Below, in pieces: positions 44,005-53,213 of a DNA stretch of 64,000 bases. This DNA comes from Bifidobacterium breve (GTDB taxonomy: Bacteria > Actinomycetota > Thermoleophilia > Solirubrobacterales > Solirubrobacteraceae). How positions within the stretch are numbered: the first letter of the stretch is position 1; each line of letters starts with the position of its first letter. The notes under the pieces were generated by a model. The model had not been told where the DNA came from. It was given only the letters and a program-made list of their open reading frames with translations, and did not search any database. A program made the translations under genes and the position numbers. Where the stretch lies: positions 112,666-176,665 of the forward strand of contig CAMCVN010000001.1 of assembly GCA_945881845.1 (NCBI GenBank), written 5' to 3'.

Positions 44005-45273
44005 TCAGAGCGACTCTGAAACGGCCGCGAGTGCCTCAGAGAGCGCCGCGGAGGCCTGCTGGAGATCTTGCTCGGTCGTCACTAGCGATGGTGAGATAGC
44101 GACACCGTCGCCGAGTGGGCGCACGAGCACGCCGTGCTGCTTGGCGGCAGTGAATGTGCGCAGCGGAAGGTCGGGGTGCTCGGCAAGCAGCTCCGGCTGG
44201 AACGAGATCGCACCGAGCGCACCGATCCCAGCCCGCGCCTGAGCGACAACCTGCTCTGATTCGAGCGGGGCGAGCGCCGCGGCAATCTCGTCTTCGAGCT
44301 CGCGGCCGCGCTGAAGCAGCCCCTCGTTCTCGATGATGTCAAGGTTGGCAAGCGCGGCGGCGCAGCAGGTCGGGTGGCCGGAGTAAGTCTGCCCGTGGCG
44401 GAACCAGAGCCCGTCTCCCTCCCAGAACGGCTCAGCGACACGGCCGCTGATGACGACCCCTCCGAGAGGCAGGTAGCCGCTCGTGATGCCTTTGGCAAAG
44501 GTGATCATGTCGGGGCGCAGGTCGAAGCGATCGACTCCCCACATTGTGCCGAGCCGGCCAAAGGCTGCGATCACGCAGTCGGCGATGAAAAGGGCTCCGT
44601 GCTTCGTGCAGAGCGCCGCTAGGCCTTGGAGATACCCGGGCGGCACGCGGTGGACGCCGCCTGCTCCAATCACCGGTTCAGCGAAGACGGCTGCGACTTT
44701 GGCGGGGCCGACGCGCTCGAACTCCGCTTCGAGCGCTTCGAGCGAATCCCACTGGACACTTGAGACGGCCGGATCAACAGGTCCCATCCCGACTTGATTG
44801 GCCGCGATACCACCGATGCTTGTGCCAATGCCGTGCGTGCCGTGGTAGCCCTGCGTGCGGCCAATGATGTGCACGCGATCCGGCTCGCCTGTAGCCGCGA
44901 AATAGCGGCGCGCAAGCTTCGCTGCGGTTTCGATCGCGTCGCCGCCGCCGAGGCCGAAAAAGATCTTCGCATCGTCGATAATCGGTGCGGCACTGGCGGA
45001 GAGGCGGTCAGCCAGCTCGAGCACCGGTTTGTTCGCGAAGCCGCCGAAGGTCTGGTAGGTAGCAAGCGTGTCCATCTGCGCCCGGGCCGCATCGGCTATC
45101 TCGTGGCGGCCATGGCCTACGTTGACGCACCAGAGACTGGCGGTGCCGTCGAAGTACTTATTGCCGTCCACGTCCCAAACGTATGAGCCTTCGCCCCGCT
45201 CGATGACGAACTCGTGGCCCTGTACTTGGGCCATGTCCGCAAACGGATGCCAGAAGCTCGTCTCGCCGGTCAA
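44005..45273 (-). CDS. Class III aminotransferase with altered cofactor-site motif
   Basis: This 422-residue PLP enzyme of the omega-aminotransferase group has DGNKYFDGTASLWCVNVGHG in pieces near the N-terminus, KIFFGLGGGDAIETAAKLAR, GRTQGYHGTHG and the PLP Lys in TFAKGITSGYLPLGG. The Asp that contacts the PLP ring nitrogen is present in LFIADCVIAAFGRLG, but the usual DEV reads DCV, so the normally conserved Glu is Cys. Likely substrates are omega-amines such as putrescine, beta-alanine or taurine with a keto acid; the exact pair is unknown. It lies 18 bases upstream of the pyrophosphatase stop, on the same strand. Confidence 0.87.
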   Translation of the reverse strand: MTGETSFWHPFADMAQVQGHEFVIERGEGSYVWDVDGNKYFDGTASLWCVNVGHGRHEIADAARAQMDTLATYQTFGGFANKPVLELADRLSASAAPIIDDAKIFFGLGGGDAIETAAKLARRYFAATGEPDRVHIIGRTQGYHGTHGIGTSIGGIAANQVGMGPVDPAVSSVQWDSLEALEAEFERVGPAKVAAVFAEPVIGAGGVHRVPPGYLQGLAALCTKHGALFIADCVIAAFGRLGTMWGVDRFDLRPDMITFAKGITSGYLPLGGVVISGRVAEPFWEGDGLWFRHGQTYSGHPTCCAAALANLDIIENEGLLQRGRELEDEIAAALAPLESEQVVAQARAGIGALGAISFQPELLAEHPDLPLRTFTAAKQHGVLVRPLGDGVAISPSLVTTEQDLQQASAALSEALAAVSESL

Positions 45274-45291
45274 GAGCTACCCCACCAGCCC

Positions 45292-47352
45292 CTAGGTGAT
45301 GATTGGAATGATCAGAATCGCGACAATGTTCGCGACTTTGATCATCGGGTTGATCGCCGGACCAGCGGTGTCCTTGAACGGATCGCCGACCGTGTCGCCG
45401 GTGATAGAAGCAGCGTGAGCCTCTGAGCCCTTGCCGCCGAAGGCACCGTCTTCGATCAGCTTCTTAGCGTTGTCCCAAGCTCCACCACCGGCCGTCATCA
45501 TCACGGCGAAGAAGAAACCAACGACAATCACGCCGATCAGCAGACCGCCGAGCGCGGCAACCGAGATCAGGCCGACGACGGTCGTCAGGACGATTGGGAT
45601 AAGCGACGGAATGATCATCTCGCGCTGGGCTGAAGCCGTCACGATGCTGACGCAGGTGCCGTAATCAGGCTGCTCAGTGCCATCCATGATGCCCGGCTTC
45701 TCGCGGAACTGCCGGCGAACTTCTTCGACCACCATGCCGCCAGCACGACCGACAGCCTCCATTGAAAGCGCGGCGAAGAGAGTCACCATCATGCCGCCGA
45801 TCAGCAGACCCATCAGGATCGCTGGATCATCGATCGGGAAGCTCGTGACGACGCCCTCTGCAGCGAGCTCGGCCTTGAAGCCAGCGAAGAGGACGATCGC
45901 GGCAAGTACCGCTGAGCCGATCGCGTAACCCTTCGTAACGGCCTTGGTCGTGTTTCCGACCGCGTCGAGCGGATCGGTCACGTTGCGGACCTCCTCCGGC
46001 ATATTCGCCATCTCGGCGATACCACCGGCGTTATCGGTGATTGGGCCGAAGGCGTCAAGCGCGACGATCAGACCTGTCAGCGAGAGCTGACCCATCACGG
46101 CGACGCCGATTCCGTAGATCCCCTGAACGCCGCCACCGGCGAGCTTCCATGAGCAGAGCACACCGAGGACCAAGACCAGCGCCGGGAGCGCCGTTGCCTG
46201 AAGTCCCTGAGCGAGGCCGGAGATGATGTTCGTCGCGTGGCCGGTCTGCGACGCTTCGGCCGTCTTGCGGACCGGGCGGAAACGGGTCGAGGTGTAGTAG
46301 TCGGTGATCACGAACAGCAGCGCTGTTACGACGATTCCGACCAGTGCGCAGAGGTAAAGGTTAAGCACGCTCGGAGCAGCAACCGCACCAGCGGCGCTCT
46401 TGAAGGTGATGCCGTCCATCATCCAAGCCGTTATCGGGTAGAAGGCGATCGCGGCGATGATGCCGGAGACTGCGAGCCCCTGATAGAGCGCGCGTTCAAC
46501 GTTGCCCTTTTCGCTGCGAACAGCAAAGGTGCCGATGATCGAAGCGATGATCGCGACGGCGCCTAGCACCAGCGGATACAGCGCGACGGTCGTCTGCTCG
46601 TTAAAGGTCAGAACGCCGAGCAGCATCACGGCGACGGCCGTAACGGCGTAAGTCTCGAAGAGGTCTGCTGCCATGCCGGCGCAGTCGCCAACGTTGTCGG
46701 CGATGACGGCCGGGTTGCGAGGGTCGTCTTCAGGGATTCCAGCCTCAACCTTGCCGACGAGGTCGGCGCCGACGTCGGCTGCCTTGGTGAAGATGCCTCC
46801 GCCGAGGCGCGCGAAGACTGAGATCAGTGATCCACCGAAGCCGAGGCCGATCAAGGCGTCAACGGCTTCCTTCGGCGTCTGGTCGAAGTACGAGGTGAGC
46901 AGGCCGTAGTAGCCAGCCACGCCGAGCAGAGCGAGACCAACGACGAGCATGCCGGTGATTGCGCCGCCGCGGAATGCGACTTTCAGCGCCGGGCCAATAC
47001 CGGAGCGAGCCGACTCGGCTACACGGGCGTTGGAGCGAACCGAAACGTTCATGCCGATGTAGCCGGCTGCACCGGAGAGGATGCCGCCGATCGCGAAGCC
47101 AACAGCTACGTAGATGTCCTGGATGAAGAGCAGGGCGATGAAGAGAACGACGCCGACGCCTGCGATTACGAGGTACTGCCGGTTGAGGTAAGCGCGGGCG
47201 CCTTCCTGAACGGCGGCAGAGATGCGCTGCATCTCCGCATTGCCGGGCGAGAGCGCCAGCAGCTGCGTTGTAGTTACGACGCCGTATGCGACGGCGACCA
47301 GCGCACAGACAACAGCAATGATGACCCCATGGTCGGTAAGAAATGCAGACAC
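45292..47352 (-). CDS. hppA: Membrane-bound proton-pumping pyrophosphatase, K+-insensitive type
   Basis: This 686-residue integral membrane pump has about sixteen helices. It hydrolyses pyrophosphate and moves protons outward. The substrate-binding motif [11 protein letters not shown] is at residues 193-203, followed by [16 protein letters not shown]. The stretch [16 protein letters not shown] carries Lys where K+-dependent enzymes have Ala, the published mark of the K+-insensitive group (Rhodospirillum rubrum type). The second catalytic region is [20 protein letters not shown], then [17 protein letters not shown]. Family length is normal. Confidence 0.96.
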   Translation of the reverse strand: MSAFLTDHGVIIAVVCALVAVAYGVVTTTQLLALSPGNAEMQRISAAVQEGARAYLNRQYLVIAGVGVVLFIALLFIQDIYVAVGFAIGGILSGAAGYIGMNVSVRSNARVAESARSGIGPALKVAFRGGAITGMLVVGLALLGVAGYYGLLTSYFDQTPKEAVDALIGLGFGGSLISVFARLGGGIFTKAADVGADLVGKVEAGIPEDDPRNPAVIADNVGDCAGMAADLFETYAVTAVAVMLLGVLTFNEQTTVALYPLVLGAVAIIASIIGTFAVRSEKGNVERALYQGLAVSGIIAAIAFYPITAWMMDGITFKSAAGAVAAPSVLNLYLCALVGIVVTALLFVITDYYTSTRFRPVRKTAEASQTGHATNIISGLAQGLQATALPALVLVLGVLCSWKLAGGGVQGIYGIGVAVMGQLSLTGLIVALDAFGPITDNAGGIAEMANMPEEVRNVTDPLDAVGNTTKAVTKGYAIGSAVLAAIVLFAGFKAELAAEGVVTSFPIDDPAILMGLLIGGMMVTLFAALSMEAVGRAGGMVVEEVRRQFREKPGIMDGTEQPDYGTCVSIVTASAQREMIIPSLIPIVLTTVVGLISVAALGGLLIGVIVVGFFFAVMMTAGGGAWDNAKKLIEDGAFGGKGSEAHAASITGDTVGDPFKDTAGPAINPMIKVANIVAILIIPIIT

Positions 47353-47493
47353 GGTGGTTGAATCCTCCGAAGTGATTGATTTAACAGCCGCCGATAAGGC
47401 AGCAGGCGCGTTGCGGAGGGGCTATTTGCTGTCCCCAGCGCTCTGAAGCTCAGCGATCCTATCGGTATCGCCGACGGAAACGCTCTGCGGTCG

Positions 47494-47994
47494 TTACGGA
47501 CCAGGCGTCCAGAGGCCGCTGGCGGGCTTGGCGGGTGGCTCTTCCCCGCTACCAGCCGCGCCTTCTGGCGGCGCAGAACCACCCTCGCCAGAGCCCTCGG
47601 CGGCTAGCGGAGCGCCCTGATCGCCGGTCAGTTTCGTGAAGGCGATCTGGAGCTGAGCGAGCGCGTCCTTGATCGACGCAGCGTTCTCGCCGAGCGCAGG
47701 TTCGATCAATGGAAGCAAGCGACGGATCCCTTCGATTGCGATCCCAACCTGGACTGGATCGGTCTCGTCCTCGGAGCCGGGGAGAAGGCCAGCTTTGCGG
47801 GCGCCAAGGTTCAGCAGTGAGACGACTGTCTGGGCGACGAGGTCCTCAACGCGAAGTGATTTGAGCTCGGCCTCATAGGCGGCTCGCATCTCTTCTTCTG
47901 ACGGCGGTGCTTGGCCGCCGGCCGGGCCGGCTGCAGCCGCCTCGGTGATGATCTCTTCTTCAGGCTGCTCTGGTGTTGCGGCTTCGTCGGTCAC
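47494..47994 (-). CDS. DUF1844-like helical protein with acidic and Gly/Pro-rich tails
   Basis: This 166-residue soluble protein has an acidic N-terminus (1-35), a helical core at about 40-130 with VEDLVAQTVVSLLNLGARKAG and IEGIRRLLPLIEPALGEN, and a Gly/Pro/Glu-rich C-terminal tail. The core is like the DUF1844 family, whose function is unknown. Its ATG overlaps the stop of the carboxylate-amine ligase gene by 4 bases, placing it at the end of the tsa-rex operon, 142 bases before the pyrophosphatase gene. Confidence 0.7.
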   Translation of the reverse strand: MTDEAATPEQPEEEIITEAAAAGPAGGQAPPSEEEMRAAYEAELKSLRVEDLVAQTVVSLLNLGARKAGLLPGSEDETDPVQVGIAIEGIRRLLPLIEPALGENAASIKDALAQLQIAFTKLTGDQGAPLAAEGSGEGGSAPPEGAAGSGEEPPAKPASGLWTPGP

Positions 47995-49166
47995 GACGTT
48001 GATACCTCCGTAGGGCTTGCGGGCTGATCGCCCGCGAATGACTGGCGCGTCTGCGCCACTGTAGAAGCGTAGACGTCGGCGATGCTCTCTCCCTCAGCAA
48101 ACGCTGCCGCCTGACGCTGGGCGCCGTTGAGCTCTGGGAACTGCGGCTCGATACCAAGTTCCGACCGAACCGGGGCCGTCCACTCGAGCAGATCGGCGAA
48201 GGCCGACCGCGCTGGCAGGCAGAGACCGCGCTCTAAATCGATCAGCTCACCGGCAGCGCCCCAACGGATCGCGCGCCAGAGGTTCTCCTCGATCAGCCTC
48301 GCTGGCGGCTCGAAGATCGGGCGACCCTCGTCATCGTCACGGGCAGACTGCAGTACGCAGCCGACGATCAGCTCGGTCAGCGCGTTTGACTCCTCGGCCG
48401 TTGATTGAGCGTCGCAGATGCGGACTTCAACTGTGCCGAAAGCTAGATGTGGACGGACCGACCACCAAACTTGAGTGTCTTCCTCAATTGAACCGGTCGC
48501 CAGCAGCAGCTCTAGGTATTCGCGGTAGTTGGCCCAGGAGCCGTAGGCGTCGGGCACACCGCAGCGCGGGAACGATTTCGTGAAGCTCTGCGTGCGCACC
48601 GAGGCAAGTCCGCTGTCCTGACCCTCAAAGAAGACAGAGTTGGCGCTTAGCGCGAGAAGCGTCGGCAGTAGTGCGCGCAAACGATCACAGACGCGAACAG
48701 CGCGGTCGGCGTCACGAATACCGACGTGAACATGGAGCGAGAAGGTGTTGTTGCGCCTCGCCACATACTGCAGCCCATCGACTACACGGCGGTAATGATC
48801 GGACTGCACGTTGAGTTGCTCGCGGTAATCGGCCCAAGGATGGGTCCCGGTCGAGCCAAGCGCAACGTCGTCGCCGGCGGCCAAGGCGAAGAGGCTCTGG
48901 CGCATCTTGCGCTGGCGAGCTAGCGCGTCGGCAACGTTGCTCCCGGCGCCGGAGCGGATTTCGATCTCGGAGAGGATCAGCTCCGACGAGATCGAGGCAG
49001 CCAAGTCGAGGTCGGTCTCCCCCGCCTGCTCGTTCAGCTCCTCGAAGCGCGGAACCAGGTCAAGGTTCTGAGGGTCGAGAATCGCGAACTCTTCTTCGAT
49101 TCCAACCGTGCCGTCGGTCGCTTGGGCGAACGCGTCGCGGGCCTTCTCGAGATCGATCAGACTCAT
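47991..49166 (-). CDS. GCS2-family carboxylate-amine ligase (YbdK-like)
   Basis: This 391-residue member of the glutamate-cysteine ligase type 2 family has the N-terminal GTVGIEEEFAILD, the SELILSEIEIRSG metal/ATP segment, THPWADYREQ, SLHVHVGI and a C-terminal TVEVRICDAQST. YbdK-type enzymes join glutamate to cysteine weakly, or to other amines. In actinobacteria some act in mycothiol-independent roles or ligate ergothioneine precursors (EgtA is a relative). The ATG overlaps the rex stop by 4 bases. The exact product is not predictable. Confidence 0.88.
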   Translation of the reverse strand: MSLIDLEKARDAFAQATDGTVGIEEEFAILDPQNLDLVPRFEELNEQAGETDLDLAASISSELILSEIEIRSGAGSNVADALARQRKMRQSLFALAAGDDVALGSTGTHPWADYREQLNVQSDHYRRVVDGLQYVARRNNTFSLHVHVGIRDADRAVRVCDRLRALLPTLLALSANSVFFEGQDSGLASVRTQSFTKSFPRCGVPDAYGSWANYREYLELLLATGSIEEDTQVWWSVRPHLAFGTVEVRICDAQSTAEESNALTELIVGCVLQSARDDDEGRPIFEPPARLIEENLWRAIRWGAAGELIDLERGLCLPARSAFADLLEWTAPVRSELGIEPQFPELNGAQRQAAAFAEGESIADVYASTVAQTRQSFAGDQPASPTEVSTS

Positions 49167-49837
49167 GAGAGGTAGAAGTAAAGCGCGTGCAGCAGGTCGA
49201 CCGCGGGGTTCGAGGTGTGAACAGTCACCTCGGCCGGCACGTCAAGAAGTGATTCGGAGTAGTTGAAGATGATTCGTACGCCCGCTGCGACGAGCTTGTC
49301 GGCAAGCTCCTGCGCGGCCGCGCCCGGGACGGCTAACACGGCGACGACCACGTCCTCTTCGGCGATTACGCGATCGGCGTCCTCGATTGGACGAACCGAC
49401 TGGCCGCCGACCTTGGTGCCGACCTTCTTTGGATCGGCGTCGAAAACGGCGACGACGTTGAACCCGTGGTCGGCAAAGATGTCGGAGGATCCGATCGCCT
49501 TGCCGAGGTGGCCCGCGCCGAAGAGGGCGATGTTCTGCTGGCCGCCTGTCTGGAGGATTTCGCGGATCTCATCGGCGAGCGCGTCAACGTTGTAACCGAC
49601 GCCACGCTTGCCGAACTTGCCGAAGCCAGAAAGGTCGCGGCGAATCTGCGTGCTGTTGACGCGGGTGTAGTCGGAAAGCTCTTGCGAGGAGAGCGTCTCG
49701 CGGCCGGTCTTCTGAGCCTGCGTCAAAACTTGGAGGTAGCGCGACATCCGCGCAGCAACACCGAGAGAGAGCCGAGCAGGTTCGTCACCGGGGACGATTA
49801 GCTCTTCCGGCCCGTCTGTAATCTCGCCGCTTGCCAT
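49163..49837 (-). CDS. rex: Redox-sensing transcriptional repressor Rex
   Basis: This 224-residue repressor has a winged helix-turn-helix (about 25-85: TLSSQELSDYTRVNSTQIRR, then DLSGFGKFGKRGVGYNV) and an NADH-binding Rossmann domain beginning NIALFGAGHLGKAI (about 100-113). It also has VAVFDADPKKVG and the C-terminal swapped helix AVDLLHALYFYL. Rex leaves DNA when the NADH/NAD+ ratio rises and controls respiratory and fermentation genes. Its targets are not visible here. It is translated in a run with tsaD, a glutaredoxin-like protein and a carboxylate-amine ligase. Confidence 0.95.
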   Translation of the reverse strand: MASGEITDGPEELIVPGDEPARLSLGVAARMSRYLQVLTQAQKTGRETLSSQELSDYTRVNSTQIRRDLSGFGKFGKRGVGYNVDALADEIREILQTGGQQNIALFGAGHLGKAIGSSDIFADHGFNVVAVFDADPKKVGTKVGGQSVRPIEDADRVIAEEDVVVAVLAVPGAAAQELADKLVAAGVRIIFNYSESLLDVPAEVTVHTSNPAVDLLHALYFYLS

Positions 49838-49847
49838 CAGTGCGATG

Positions 49848-50099
49848 CTACCGCGCTGACGCTGCTGACAGCCGACTCTTCAGATCGGCGAGGTCGATCG
49901 AGAAGTCGTATAGCTCCTCACCGTCGAGCGCGATCACTGGAATCCGCTCCAAGTAGAGCCGATGAAGCTGATCGTCTGACTCAATGTCGATCTGCTCTAG
50001 CTCGAACTGGTAGTCGCTCTGGAGCTGTTCGAGCTGCGCGCTCGCGATCTCGCAGAGGTGACACCCATCGCGCTGATAGATCGCCAGCTTCGGCTTCAT
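49848..50099 (-). CDS. Glutaredoxin-like protein (DUF836 type)
   Basis: This 83-residue thioredoxin-fold protein starts at the ATG at 50099 (MKPKLAIYQRDGCHLCEIA), overlapping the tsaD stop by 4 bases. The redox motif is C-H-L-C at residues 13-16, and the cis-Pro is in RIPVIALDGEELYDF. This is a short glutaredoxin-like family often found next to rex in actinobacteria. It probably handles thiol-disulfide exchange, with partners unknown. A longer frame to 50153 is rejected because it runs into tsaD. Confidence 0.87.
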   Translation of the reverse strand: MKPKLAIYQRDGCHLCEIASAQLEQLQSDYQFELEQIDIESDDQLHRLYLERIPVIALDGEELYDFSIDLADLKSRLSAASAR

Positions 50100-51088
50100 C
50101 GCCGCGCCCCGCTGGGATAGGCGTCCAGTGCGAGCGCGGCCGCCGGCGAGCACTCAGGAAGAAAGCGGGCGGCGCTCGCGATCATCGCCGCGTTGTCGGT
50201 ACATAGATTGCGCGCTGGAATGTGGCTTTCAAGACCAAGCCGCGCGACTCGCTCGCGCAGCGGGCCGTTTGCGGCGACGCCGCCACCGATCGCGACACGA
50301 CCACACCCGTCGGCATCGAGTGCGCGCTCGAGACGCTCGACCAGTGCCTCAACGATTGCTCGCTGATACGAGGCCGCGAGGTCGGCGCGCTGTCGCGTCG
50401 CTTCTTCCTCGCCGAGGTCTCGAATCGCATAGAGCAGCGCCGTCTTGACGCCGGCGAATGAGAAGTCGAAGCCCTTGACATTGCGCGCAGTCGGGAAATT
50501 GAACGCCTCGGAATCCCCGCCCGCAGCGAGCGCCTCCAACGCCGGCCCTCCCGGGAACGGCAGGCCAAGCATCCGCGCGCCCTTGTCGAAGGCTTCGCCG
50601 GCGGCGTCGTCGAGCGTTTCGCCCAGGAGCGCGTAAGAGCTGTGCTCGTCTACTCGCGCGAGCAGCGTGTGGCCGCCACTGGCGATCAGGCAAACGAAGG
50701 GCGGCTCAAACGAATCCGGCGAGATGAAATTGGCTGCGACGTGGCCTTGCAGGTGATCAACGGCGACGAGCGGAATCGCTCTCGCGGCGGCGATCGCCTT
50801 CGCCTGGCCGACTCCAACCAAGAGCGCGCCAATCAGGCCGGGGCCCTGCGTGACGGCGACGCGTTCGATCTGTTCGAGACCCAATCCGGCCTGCGCGAGC
50901 GCGCTGTCGATCGCCGGGGTCAGCAACTCGAGGTGATGGCGGGCCGCTATCTCCGGGACGACGCCGCCGTACTTGTCGTGGATCGCCTGCGAGGAGATGA
51001 CGTTCGAGAGAATTACGCCTTCGGCCGAAAGCACTGCGGCGCAGCTGTCATCGCAGCTGGTCTCAACGCCAAGGATTGCGCCACTCAC
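50096..51088 (-). CDS. tsaD: tRNA N6-adenosine threonylcarbamoyltransferase TsaD
   Basis: This 330-residue enzyme starts at GTG 51088, a GTGA overlap with rimI. The ASKHA fold has ILGVETSCDDSC at the N-terminus, the metal-binding DHLQGH motif, GHTLLARV and the ATP-binding IGGGVAANGPLRERV. With TsaB and TsaE it transfers threonylcarbamoyl to A37 of ANN-decoding tRNAs. Length is normal for the family. The frame beginning at 51163 is not used because it lies inside rimI. Confidence 0.95.
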   Translation of the reverse strand: MSGAILGVETSCDDSCAAVLSAEGVILSNVISSQAIHDKYGGVVPEIAARHHLELLTPAIDSALAQAGLGLEQIERVAVTQGPGLIGALLVGVGQAKAIAAARAIPLVAVDHLQGHVAANFISPDSFEPPFVCLIASGGHTLLARVDEHSSYALLGETLDDAAGEAFDKGARMLGLPFPGGPALEALAAGGDSEAFNFPTARNVKGFDFSFAGVKTALLYAIRDLGEEEATRQRADLAASYQRAIVEALVERLERALDADGCGRVAIGGGVAANGPLRERVARLGLESHIPARNLCTDNAAMIASAARFLPECSPAAALALDAYPSGARR

Positions 51089-51591
51089 GGCGTGGCGACC
51101 GGCCGAGCGGGTGCGGCCGGGACGTCGTCGAGCCCGCCGCGCAGTGTCGCCTGCGTGCGCCACATGATTACGGCGTCCTCACCGTTGTCCTGGTAGTAGC
51201 GAGGGCGGGTTCCGGCGGCGAGAAAGCCGAAGCGTTCGTAAAGCGCAATCGCGGCGCTGTTAGTTGGCCTGACCTCAAGCGTGATCTGCCCCTCCTCGCC
51301 TACTCGGCGGAGAATCTCATCGATCATCGCCGTCGCAATGCCGCGACGTTGCAGATCTGGGTCAACCGAGACGTTCATGATGTGCCAGACCTGATCGAAG
51401 CGCGAACAGATGATGTAGCCGACGAGTTGGCCGTCGCGCTGCGCGGCGAGGCAGATGCCTTCCGGCTTGCTCAGTTCGAGCACAAACATCGCCAGCGACC
51501 ATGGCGTAGGAAAGGCGCGCCGCTCGATCGCAATTACGTTCGGTAGGTCGGCGAAGACGAGGCGGCGGGTTTCGAGTGTCGTGTCGGTCAT
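51085..51591 (-). CDS. rimI: Ribosomal protein alanine N-acetyltransferase RimI
   Basis: This 168-residue GNAT enzyme has the acetyl-CoA loop VDPDLQRRGIATAMIDE near residues 75-92, the N-terminal IERRAFPTPWSLAMF typical of RimI, and ALYERFGFLAAGTRPRYYQD in pieces near the C-terminus. It acetylates the N-terminus of ribosomal protein S18 in Escherichia coli. Its presence between tsaB and tsaD is the common bacterial order. Start and stop both overlap neighbours by 4 bases. The last 20 residues are an Ala/Pro-rich tail. Confidence 0.92.
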   Translation of the reverse strand: MTDTTLETRRLVFADLPNVIAIERRAFPTPWSLAMFVLELSKPEGICLAAQRDGQLVGYIICSRFDQVWHIMNVSVDPDLQRRGIATAMIDEILRRVGEEGQITLEVRPTNSAAIALYERFGFLAAGTRPRYYQDNGEDAVIMWRTQATLRGGLDDVPAAPARPVATP

Positions 51592-52301
51592 TTCGATTCG
51601 GTGCGGTTCTGCAGTGAAATCTCAGCGTCCGGTTGGCGTACGTAGTGCGGAACTAGCGCTTCTGCGCCGAGCGGCTCGTTGCTGGCTGCCAACTGACAGA
51701 GCGCGCCGCCAGCCAGCTGATGTAACGCAGACCGATCTTCGGGGACTGCAATAGAGCCTATTTCCAGCTCTTTTCGAAAGATTAGCGCGCCGTCGCCGAC
51801 GGCAATAGTCGTGGCAGATTCTGCAGCCAATACTGCAACAAGCTGCTGCGGCGGGCAAGCCTGATCGCCAACCGTCTGCTCGCCACCGGACGACCAAGCC
51901 GCGATGTAGGCCTCACCCCTGCGAGCGTCAGCGACGGCCGCGACCTGCAGCGTCGGCTCGGCCGTTCGAACCGGTAGCGCCAGCGCTTCGAGCGTCGAGA
52001 CCGCAACCAGCGGCACGGCGCTCGCCTGAGCTAGTCCTTGCGCCGTCGCGACGCCAATTCGCAGCCCCGTGAACGTGCCGGGCCCAACACCGACTCCGAT
52101 CCGGCTCAGGTCGGCCCAAGCGATACCGGCCTCAGCGAGTGCCTCTTGACAGAGCGAGAGCAAGCTCTCGGCATGGCGTGGGCGCTCGTCGGCTGCGGGC
52201 CGGTCGGCCAGCTCGCAGACGAGTTCGCCATCGACGCTCAATCCGACGACCGTTGCCGCTGTTGCCGTGTCGAATGCGAGCACGGCGCGCCCGCGGCTCA
52301 T
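51588..52301 (-). CDS. tsaB: tRNA threonylcarbamoyladenosine biosynthesis protein TsaB
   Basis: This 237-residue ASKHA-fold partner of TsaD has VLAFDTATAATVVGL at the start, the HAESLL segment and GVGVGPGTFTGLRIGVATAQG, diagnostic for TsaB. It bridges TsaD and TsaE and is needed for the modification cycle but is not itself catalytic. The ATG overlaps the tsaE stop by 4 bases and its stop overlaps rimI. Confidence 0.95.
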   Translation of the reverse strand: MSRGRAVLAFDTATAATVVGLSVDGELVCELADRPAADERPRHAESLLSLCQEALAEAGIAWADLSRIGVGVGPGTFTGLRIGVATAQGLAQASAVPLVAVSTLEALALPVRTAEPTLQVAAVADARRGEAYIAAWSSGGEQTVGDQACPPQQLVAVLAAESATTIAVGDGALIFRKELEIGSIAVPEDRSALHQLAGGALCQLAASNEPLGAEALVPHYVRQPDAEISLQNRTESK

Positions 52302-52750
52302 CGGCTCGACTCCCGCTCGAAGCTGACCGTGCGTTCGCTCTCACTTACGTGGCCGAGCTCGACCCGCAGCGAAGCGGGAATCGTCGCGAGCATCCCGACC
52401 GACTGCTCCGATTGCTGCGGCCACTCGATGAAGGTGATGCGATCAGGCCCCGCCTCATCATCAAGCAGCCCCGCCTCCTCACCACTCGCGCCTTCAAGCC
52501 GCTGACAGTCGAGATGAGAGATCAGCAGATCGCCGTCCTCGTAGCGATTGCAGATCGTGTAGCTGGGACTGGTTACCGGGCCGTCGAAGCCGAGAGCGCG
52601 GCAGGCACCGCGAACGAAGGTCGTCTTGCCGGAGCCGATCTCGCCGCAGACGTGGATCACGTCACCGGGGCGAAGTTCTGCTGCGAGCTCAGCCGCGAGC
52701 GCCTCGGTCTCTTCGGCTGAGCCGCTGACGGACGCGCTAGCCGCGCCCAT
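52298..52750 (-). CDS. tsaE: tRNA threonylcarbamoyladenosine biosynthesis ATPase TsaE
   Basis: This 150-residue protein starts at the ATG at 52750 (MGAASASVSGSAEETEALA). Its Walker A motif is GEIGSGKTTFVRGAC, followed by VTSPSYTICN and SHLDCQRLEG, then the FIEWPQ segment of Walker B. It drives turnover of the TsaBD complex by ATP hydrolysis. The first gene of the tsaE-tsaB-rimI-tsaD run, it begins inside the last codons of the small secreted protein gene upstream. Confidence 0.93.
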   Translation of the reverse strand: MGAASASVSGSAEETEALAAELAAELRPGDVIHVCGEIGSGKTTFVRGACRALGFDGPVTSPSYTICNRYEDGDLLISHLDCQRLEGASGEEAGLLDDEAGPDRITFIEWPQQSEQSVGMLATIPASLRVELGHVSESERTVSFERESSR

Positions 52751-53132
52751 GCGCGATGTCGCCAATAACGAGCGTTACGTGCTTGACCGGCACGGCGACC
52801 AATGGGCCAATGCCTGAGAGGCCATTGACGTCGAGCGCTGGACGCTTGATCGGGGCCAATGTGGCCGCTTTCCGCTTGCTCTTGGCGGTCGGCGTCTCGG
52901 TCGCAACTGGTGCGGCGGTCGGCGCCTCTGAAGCCGGAACCGACGGTGTACTAGGGGATGGACTTCCGCTCGAGTTCTTCGGCTTAGTCGTGGTCGTTGT
53001 GCCGTCCGATCCGGTGAGGCCCTGGAGCGGATCGAGGTATTGGTCGTCGCCTGCGCCGCCAGCGATCGCGACAGCGGGCAGCGCGATCGCAGCAAGAACA
53101 CCGACCAAAACGATTCGTTGAAATACGCCCAT
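52737..53132 (-). CDS. Small secreted Ser/Thr/Pro-rich protein
   Basis: A 131-residue product starts at the ATG at 53132. The signal peptide MGVFQRIVLVGVLAAIALPA ends near VAIAGG. The mature part has a low-complexity Thr/Ser/Pro/Lys-rich linker (about 45-90, TTTTTKPKNSSGSPSPSTPS) and a hydrophobic C-terminus (GPLVAVPVKHVTLVIGDIAH) that may form a short strand or anchor. There is no LPXTG motif. It probably sits in the cell envelope. Function unknown. It overlaps the tsaE start. Confidence 0.62.
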   Translation of the reverse strand: MGVFQRIVLVGVLAAIALPAVAIAGGAGDDQYLDPLQGLTGSDGTTTTTKPKNSSGSPSPSTPSVPASEAPTAAPVATETPTAKSKRKAATLAPIKRPALDVNGLSGIGPLVAVPVKHVTLVIGDIAHGRG

Positions 53133-53213
53133 CCGGTCGAGTCTAGACGAGCCAATAGCCTCGTGAGCCGATTCCGGCGGCGGAAGGCCGCCACCTTCGC
53201 TAGCGTCCGCCGA

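Noticed and set aside
53040..53213. Longer N-terminus for the flippase reading from 53040
   Set aside because: It would overlap the signal-peptide start of the secreted gene on the other strand, and its residues are basic and Arg-rich, unlike a flippase N-terminus.
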